From positions 51,701,450 through 51,765,449 of the forward strand of contig CM026401.1 in NCBI GenBank assembly GCA_014843695.1: 64,000 bases of DNA. Direction: 5' to 3'. The position numbers and the translations under genes were made by a program. Of this stretch, positions 49,801-58,800 are shown in pieces (positions within the stretch are counted from its first letter, which is position 1; every line of letters begins with the position of its first letter). The notes below the pieces were generated by a model, which was not told where the DNA came from, did no database searches, and saw only the letters and a list, made by a program, of their open reading frames with translations. Source of the DNA: Archivesica marissinica (taxonomy: Eukaryota; Mollusca; Bivalvia; Venerida; Vesicomyidae).

Positions 49801-52800
49801 GACAGAGACCCATTCCAGGGTTTTCTCTGGTTCTTTTACGTGCACGGTGTACAGTACCGACACGAGCCCTCGGTTTAAAGTCCCATCTGAAAGACTATTA
49901 ATTTTTATTATGGTCAGACGGGAGATCGAACCTGCGATCTCTGGATTACCAGTCCAGCGTGTTACCACTGGACTACAGATACTATGTCGGTCGTGCTAGA
50001 CTCATAATGTATATCAGATTGTCCAGCAACCAGGTAGTATTGTAAACGCATAATGTATATCAGATTGCCCAGCAACCAGGTAGTATTGTAAACGCATAAT
50101 ATATATCAGATTGCCCAGCAACCAGGTAGTATTGTAAACGCATAATGTATATCAGATTGTCTAGCAACCAGGTAGTATTGTAAACGCATAATGTATATCA
50201 GATTGTCCAGCAACCAGGTAGTATTGTAAACGCATAATGTATATCAGATTAACCAGCAACCAGGTAGTATCGTAAACGCATAATGTATATCAGATTGCCC
50301 AGCAACCAGGTAGTATTGTAAACGCATAATGTATATCAGATTAACCAGCAACCAGGTAGTATTGTAAACGCATAATGTATATCAGATTGTCCAGCAACCA
50401 GGTAGTATTGTAAACGCATAATGTATATCAGATTGCCCAGCAACCAGGTAGTATTGTAAACGCATAATGTATATCAGATTGTCTAGCAACCAGGTAGTAT
50501 TGTAAACGCATAATGTATATCAGATTGTCCAGCAACCAGGTAGTATTGTAAACGCATAATGTATATCAGATTAACCAGCAACCAGGTAGTATTGTAAACG
50601 CATAATGTATATCAGATTGTCCAGCAACCAGGTAGTATTGTAAACGCATACTGTATATCAAGTATCCAAGTCGTATTGTTAATTAAAGTCACATTAACTC
50701 TACCTATAAGGCGGATGTAGAATCAACTTTGAATCAGCATCCTATTTTAAAATAGATGTTCAACCACTCCGACTTCGATGTTAAAATGTGACATTATTGA
50801 ACTTTGATTCAAGGTTGATTTAGTTTATACACATTTATGTTAGCGCCACGAGTATTGTAAACGCATAATGTATATCAGATTGCCCAGCAACCAGGTAGTA
50901 TTGTAAACGCAGAATGTATATCAGATTGTCCAGCAACCAGGTGGTATTGTAAGCGCATAATGTATATCAGATTGTCCAGCAACCAGGTAGTATTGTAAAC
51001 GCATAATGTATATCAGATTGTCCAGCAACCAGGTAGTATTGTAAACGCATAATGTATATCAGATTGCCCAGCAATCAGGTAGTATTGTAAACGCATAATG
51101 TATATCAGATTGCCCAGCAACCAGGTAGTATTGTAAACGCATAATGTATATCAGATTGTCCAGCAACCAGGTAGTATTGTAAACGCATAATGTATATCAG
51201 ATTGCCCAGCAACCAGGTAGTATTGTAAACGCATAATGTATATCAGATTGTCCAGCAACCAGGTAGTATTGTAAACGCATAATGTATATCAGATTGCCCA
51301 GCAACCAGGTAGTATTGTAAACGCATAATGTATATCAGATTGTCCAGCAACCAGGTAGTATTGTAAACGCATAATGTATATCAGATTGCCCAGCAACCAG
51401 GTAGTATTGTAAACGCATAATGTATATCAGATTGCCCAGCAACCAGGTAGTATTGTAAACGCATAATGTATATCAGATTAACCAGCAACCAGGTAGTATC
51501 GTAAACGCATAATGTATATCAGATTGTCCAGCAACCAGGTAGTATTGTAAGCGCATAATGTATATCAGATTAACCAGCAACCAGGTAGTATTGTAAACGC
51601 ATAATGTATATCAGATTGCCCAGCAACCAGGTAGTATTGTAAACGCATAATGTATATCAGATTGCCCAGCAACCAGGTAGTATTGTAAACGCATAATGTA
51701 TATCAGATTGCCCAGCAACCAGGTAGTATTGTAAACGCATAATGTATATCAGATTGTATAGCAACCAGGTAGTATTGTAAACGCATACTGTATATCAAGT
51801 ATCCAAGTCGTATTGTTAATTAAAGTCACATTAACTCTACCTATACGACGGATGTAGAATCAACTTTGAATCAGCATCCTATTTTAAAATAGATGTTCAA
51901 CCACTCCGACTTCGATGTTAAAATGTGACATTATTGAACTTTGATTCAAGGTTGATTTAGTTTATACACATTTATGTTAGCGCCACGAGTATTGTAAACG
52001 CATAATGTATATCAGATTGCCCAGCAACCAGGTAGTATTGTAAACGCATAATGTATATCAGATTGTCTAGCAACCAGGTAGTATTGTAAACGCATAATGT
52101 ATATCAGATTGTCCAGCAACCAGGTAGTATTGTAAACGCATAATGTATATCAGATTGTCCAGCAACCAGGTAGTATTGTAAACGCATAATGTATATCAGA
52201 TTGTCCAGCAACCAGGTAGTATTGTAAGCGCATAATGTATATCAGATTGCCCAGCAACCAGGTAGTATTGTAAACGCAGAATGTATATCAGATTGTCCAG
52301 CAACCAGGTGGTATTGTAAGCGCATAATGTATATCAGATTGCCCAGCAACCAGGTAGTATTGTAAACGCAGAATGTATATCAGATTGTCCAGCAACCAGG
52401 TGGTATTGTAAGCGCATAATGTATATCAGATTGCCCAGCAACCAGGTAGTATTGTAAACGCATAATGTATATCAGATTGCCCAGCAACCAGGTAGTATTG
52501 TAAACGCATAATGTATATCAGATTGCCCAGCAACCAGGTAGTATTGTAAACGCATAATGTATATCAGATTGTCCAGCAACCAGGTAGTATTGTAAACGCA
52601 TAATGTATATCAGATTGTCTAGCAACCAGGTAGTATTGTAAACGCATAATGTATATCAGATTGCCCAGCAACCAGGTAGTATTGTAAACGCATAATGTAT
52701 ATCAGATTGTCCAGCAACCAGGTAGTATTGTAAACGCATAATGTATATCAGATTGTCCAGCAACCAGGTAGTATTGTAAACGCATAATGTATATCAAGTA

Positions 52801-55800
52801 TCCAAGTGGTATTGTTAATTAAAGTCACATTAACTATAAGGCGGATGTAGAATCAACTTTGAATCAGCATCCTATTTTAAAATAGATGTTCAACCACTCC
52901 GACTTCGATGTTAAAAATGTGACATTATTGAACTTTGATTCAAGATTGATTTAGTTTATACACATTTATGTTAGCGCCACGAGTATTGTAAACGCATAAT
53001 GTATATCAGATTGCCCAGCAACCAGGTAGTATAGTAAGCGCAGAATGTATATCAGATTGTCCAGCAACCAGGTGGTACTGTAAGCGCATAATGTATATCA
53101 GATTGTCCAGCAACCAGGTAGTATTGTAAACGCATAATGTATATCAGATTGCCCAGCAACCAGGTAGTATTGTAAACGCATAATGTATATCAGATTGACC
53201 AGCAACCAGGTAGTATTGTAAACGCATAATGTATATCAGATTGTCCAGCAACCAGGTAGTATTGTAAACGCATAATGTATATCAGATTGTCCAGCAACCA
53301 GGTAGTATTGTAAACGCATAATGTATATCAGATTGCCCAGCAACCAGGTAGTATTGTAAACGCATAATGTATATCAGATTGTCTAGCAACCAGGTAGTAT
53401 TGTAAACGCATAATGTATATCAGATTGTCCAGCAACCAGGTAGTATTGTAAACGCATAATGTATATCAGATTGTCTAGCAACCAGGTAGTATTGTAAACG
53501 CATACTGTATATCAAGTATCCAAGTCGTATTGTTAATTAAAGTCACATTAACTCTACCTATAAGGCGGATGTAGAATCAACTTTGAATCAGCATCCTATT
53601 TTAAAATAGATGTTCAACCACTCCGACTTCGATGTTAAAATGTGACATTATTGAACTTTGATTCAAGGTCGATTTAGTGTATGTACATTTATGTTAGCGC
53701 CACGAGGGAGAGAGAAGAGACAACGGGGAATTTAAACGCCTTGCCTAAGATATCGTAACAGCTACAGCGAACTGCGGGCCTTTCACACCTGAAGCGAACG
53801 CGCTATCACTGCCCTATCACGACTTCCACTGAACTATCTGTTGGGTTAATCATATTTATTCGACATTATATAACATAATTTACAACAATGAATTATGTAC
53901 ACAATAAATACAAGTGGATTGACATGAAAGCAAAACACTTATTACATTTCTCTCCAATGAGATTGTTTGCATTGGGTGAGTTATGTCAAATAATCTCCAC
54001 ACCCTAATAAAATTAACAGTCTTTCAGATGGGACGTTAAACCGAGGTCTCGTGTCGGTGCTTTACACCGTGCACGTAAAAGAACCATAGGAGACGCTGGA
54101 ATGGGTCTCTCTCTGTGTATCATTGCACTATCCTCCAAAATCTAAAGTGACTAATCTCTTCAGGAGGCGTCGCTCATATGGGCAACCGGTAGCGACGATA
54201 AATAAACGTAATTAAAAAAAACTCGGAACCATCAAGACATTGATGATATCATCAACACTGAAGTAGAAAGATATTAACAGAAGATAAACATTTGACTTTG
54301 CCTTTATGGCGTAATAAGACAGTTTTATGAGCAGACGGCTACATAGAAACTTGTCAGTGTTAGGGATTGATTGATAAGTATTATATCCATGCAAAAACTG
54401 CGTTGTTAGACCTTACGTGACTACCCCATGCACAATTTGCCATACCCGAGCTGGCGGAAATTTTCAATATTTCATGGCAATGGCTCACCTCTGAATATCC
54501 TCATTCGTAACAACATCACGTTACTCTGACTTTACCGTTTAATTTCAATGTGATTGTATTTGTTATGCCGCCATTATGTAGTCTGGAGGAATGTTTTGTT
54601 GAAATTATTTTCGGTAAAACAGAAACAGAATGTAAATAGACTATCGATAAGTATTGCATCAGTCAACATAAAGCCAGAACAGCCGATTAGTCGGTATAAC
54701 AAAAATACATATTTCATCTGGGTGAGTGTGACAGTGGATATTGTCGCATATATAATGACAATTTTTGACTACGTGCAACTTTGGACGTCACTTTATACAA
54801 ATTTATTTTAGCTCGATTGCAAATTTGGACGAAAGCGGTCCCCAGTTTTCATGAAAATTTGAAAATGGATGAACATTATATAAAAAATAGATTTACAAGT
54901 TTATTTTATCCTTTATGCCTTTGCAATGCTAAACAACCGACACCCAACATGCATGCTATGACAGAAACTCATATCCTGAGAAAAACAACCGTGTAGGAAA
55001 TTTCAAGAAGAAATCATACAACATAAACACAACTATTCATTAATATTCATTCGGCTGTCCGATTAGCGCAGTGGTTAGCGCGCTCGCTTCTCACAAATGC
55101 AACCCGGTGATGAAAATGTAATAAATCGATGAAAGTTTAATTTGTACTAAATTAATGTTGCTTTTTTTTAAAAATCGATGGAAATTTAATTTGTACTAAT
55201 TTAATGTTGTGCTTTGTACATGTATGTATTAATATTTGATATTATAGGCAGCGGAAAAATCACTTAAAGCAGCCTGGTTCGCAAAAGATGCCAAGAAGAT
55301 GATGGGAGATTTCAAAGCCAGTCATATATTACATAAGATAGCAGGAGGTAAATAAGCAACAGTTCTTTAGTAGAGACTGACACATTTTTAAAATTTAAGT
55401 TTATTTAATGTGGCTACCGGTTGCCCATTTGAGCGGCAGGCAGTTTACCTAACAACACCTTTTATGGGCATGCTCCAGTGGTTAACCAGTAATAGGTGAT
55501 GATTGGTTACAATGGTATGCAAGTCAGCGACCTTAACCACTCAACCACGAAGATTCTGGAATGTGTCTCTTTCTGTATCATTGCACTATCCTCCAACAAT
55601 CTAAAATGACTAATCTCTTCAGGAGGCGTCGCTCATATTAGCAACCGGTAGCGACAATAAATAAAATGTATGTAATACACACACTCGACCACGAAGGCTG
55701 TCTTATAGACTGACACTGGTCAGTATACTGCACCATACATACTCTTTAACCCGTTCCCTCATAGAATCACCTCTTGACGCCATTACCAATACGACATACA

Positions 55801-58800
55801 TTGACAATGTAGTAGCCAATCCAAACGGTCATAATAAAGGCCAGAATCTCATGAAGTCCCAGTAATATCTATGGAGATGGGATAGATATGGCCACTACTT
55901 ATCCACTGCATGATAGCTAAATGGCTGTCATTTGTATGGAGATATAATAGTATATTAACCTAAATCTCTATGTAGTCCCAGTAATATCTATGGAGGTGGG
56001 ATAGATATGACGACTACTTATCCACTGCATGATAGTTAAATGGCTGTCGTTTGTATGGAGATATAATAGTATATTAACCTAAATCTCATGTAGTCCCAGT
56101 AATATCTATGGAGGTGGGATAGATATGGCGACTACTTATCCACTGCATGATAGTTAAATGGCTGTCGTTTGTATGGAGATATAATAGTGTATTAACCTAA
56201 ATCTCTATGAAGTCCCAGTAATATCTATGGAGGTGGGATAGATATGGCGACTACTTATCCACTGCATGATAGTTAAATGGCTGTCGTTTGTATGGAGATA
56301 TAATAGTATATTAACCTAAATCTCATGTAGTCCCAGTAATATCTATGGAGGTGGGATAGATATGGCAACTACTTATCCACTGCATAATAGCTAAATGGCT
56401 GTCGTTTGTATGGAGATATAATAGTATATTAACCTAAATCTCATATGAAGGAAAGGGTTAAATGGCTGTCGTTTGTATGGAGATATAATAGTATATTAAC
56501 CTAAATCTCATATGAAAGAAAGGGTTAAATGGCTGTCGTTTGTATGGAGATATAATAGTATATTAACCTAAATCTCATATGAAAGAAAGGGTTAAATGGC
56601 TGTCGTTTGTATGGAGGTATAATAGTATATTAACCTAAATCTCATATGAAAGAAAGGGTTAAATGGCTGTCGTTTGTATGGAGATATAATAGTATATTAA
56701 CCTAAATCTCATATGAAAGAAAGGGTTAAATGGCTGTCGTTTGTATGGAGATATAATAGTATATTAACCTAAATCTCATATGAAAGAAAGGGTTAAATGG
56801 CTGTCGTTTGTATGGAGATATAATAGTATATTAACCTAAATCTCATATGAAAGAAAGGGTTAAATGGCTGTCGTTTGTATGGAGATATAATAGTATATTA
56901 ACCTAAATCTCATATGAAAGAAAGGGTTAAATGGCTGTCGTTTGTATGGAGATATAATAGTATATTAACCTAAATCTCATATGAAAGAAAGGGTTAAATG
57001 GCTGTCGTTTGTATGGAGATATAATAGTATATTAACCTAAATCTCTATGAAGGAAAGGGTTAAATGGCTGTCGTTTGTATGGAGATATAATAGTATATTA
57101 ACCTAAATCTCTATGAGGGAAAGGGTTAAATGGCTATCGTTTGTATGGAGATATAATAGTATATTAACCTAAATCTCTATGAAGGAAAGGGTTAAATGGC
57201 TATCGTTTGTATGGAGATATAATAGTATATTAACCTAAATCTCTATGAAGGAAAGGGTTAAATGGCTATCGTTTGTATGGAGATATAATAGTATATTAAC
57301 CTAAATCTCTATGAAGGAAAGGGTTAAATGGATGTCGTTTGTATGGAGATATAATAGTATATTAACCTAAATCTCTATGAAGGAAAGGGTTAAATGGATA
57401 TCGTTTGTATGGAGATATAATAGTATATTAACCTAAATCTCTATGAAGGAAAGGGTTAAATGGCTATCGTTTGTATGGAGATATAATAGTATATTAACCT
57501 AAATCTCTATGAAGGAAAGGGTTAAATGGCTGTCGTTTGTATGGAGATATAATAGTATATTAACCTAAATCTCTATGAAGGAAAGGGTTAAATGGATGTC
57601 GTTTGTATGGAGATATAATAGTATATTAACCTAAATCTCTATGAAGGAAAGGGTTAAATGGCTATCGTTTGTATGGAGATATAATAGTATATTAACCTAA
57701 ATCTCTATGAAGGAAAGGGTTAAATGGCTGTCGTTTGTATGGAGATATAATAGTATATTAACCTAAATCTCTATGAAGGAAAGGGTTAAATGGCTATCGT
57801 TTGTATGGAGATATAATAGTATATTAACCTAAATCTCTATGAAGGAAAGGGTTAAATGGCTGTCGTTTGTATGGAGATATAATAGTATATTAACCTAAAT
57901 CTCTATGAAGGAAAGGGTTAAATGGCTGTCGTTTGTATGGAGATATAATAGTATATTAACCTAAATCTCTATGAAGGAAAGGGTTAAATGGCTATCGTTT
58001 GTATGGAGATATAATAGTATATTAACCTAAATCTCTATGAAGGAAAGGGTTAAATGGCTATCGTTTGTATGGAGATATAATAGTATATTAACCTAAATCT
58101 CTATGAGGGAAAGGGTTAAATGGCTATCGTTTGTATGGAGATATAATAGTATATTAACCTAAATCTCTATGAAGGAAAGGGTTAAATGGCTATCGTTTGT
58201 ATGGAGATATAATAGTATATTAACCTAAATCTCTATGAAGGAAAGGGTTAAGGAGGATATGTCCTTTGAATTGCTTTCGTGTTTTATCGTGGTTTCCTTA
58301 AGTTTGTAATTCATGCTATCACTTTCCCTCCGTTTTCATATCTTATAATTATTAAATAATTTAATCTCGACCGATATCCTACAATATAGCCAATGGCAAC
58401 TTTACTGTCAAACATTGCTATCAATTAATTAACATTATTTTGACAAACGACATTTATCATACCGCAACACTGTTAGGGTACAACGCTAAAACAAAGGATT
58501 CCAACGAAAAGGACCAACACATGTGCTATATCGAACTTTAAAAGTTGATGTAATTAATGTCTAATTAAAATCATATAGTCACTCTTCCGACGACGGCGGC
58601 GATTCGGACTGCGACAACTTGGTCGTCGACAGTATCAATGTAGTATGCAACTAATAAAAAAAAAGAAAAGCGTGCAGTGTTTTGCGTTATTAGACTATAC
58701 TTGTATGTGCAGTTATTTCTCTATTCCAGATTTATCTCCCGGTTTAGCACAGTTGGCCAACGAGCTTTGTGGTGTGACGCATGGCCACGTGAGCATGCGC

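Noticed and set aside
50004..53516. CRISPR-like repeat-spacer layout in the 46-bp array
   Set aside because: The four spacers are copies of one sequence and contain SINE pieces; there are no cas genes.
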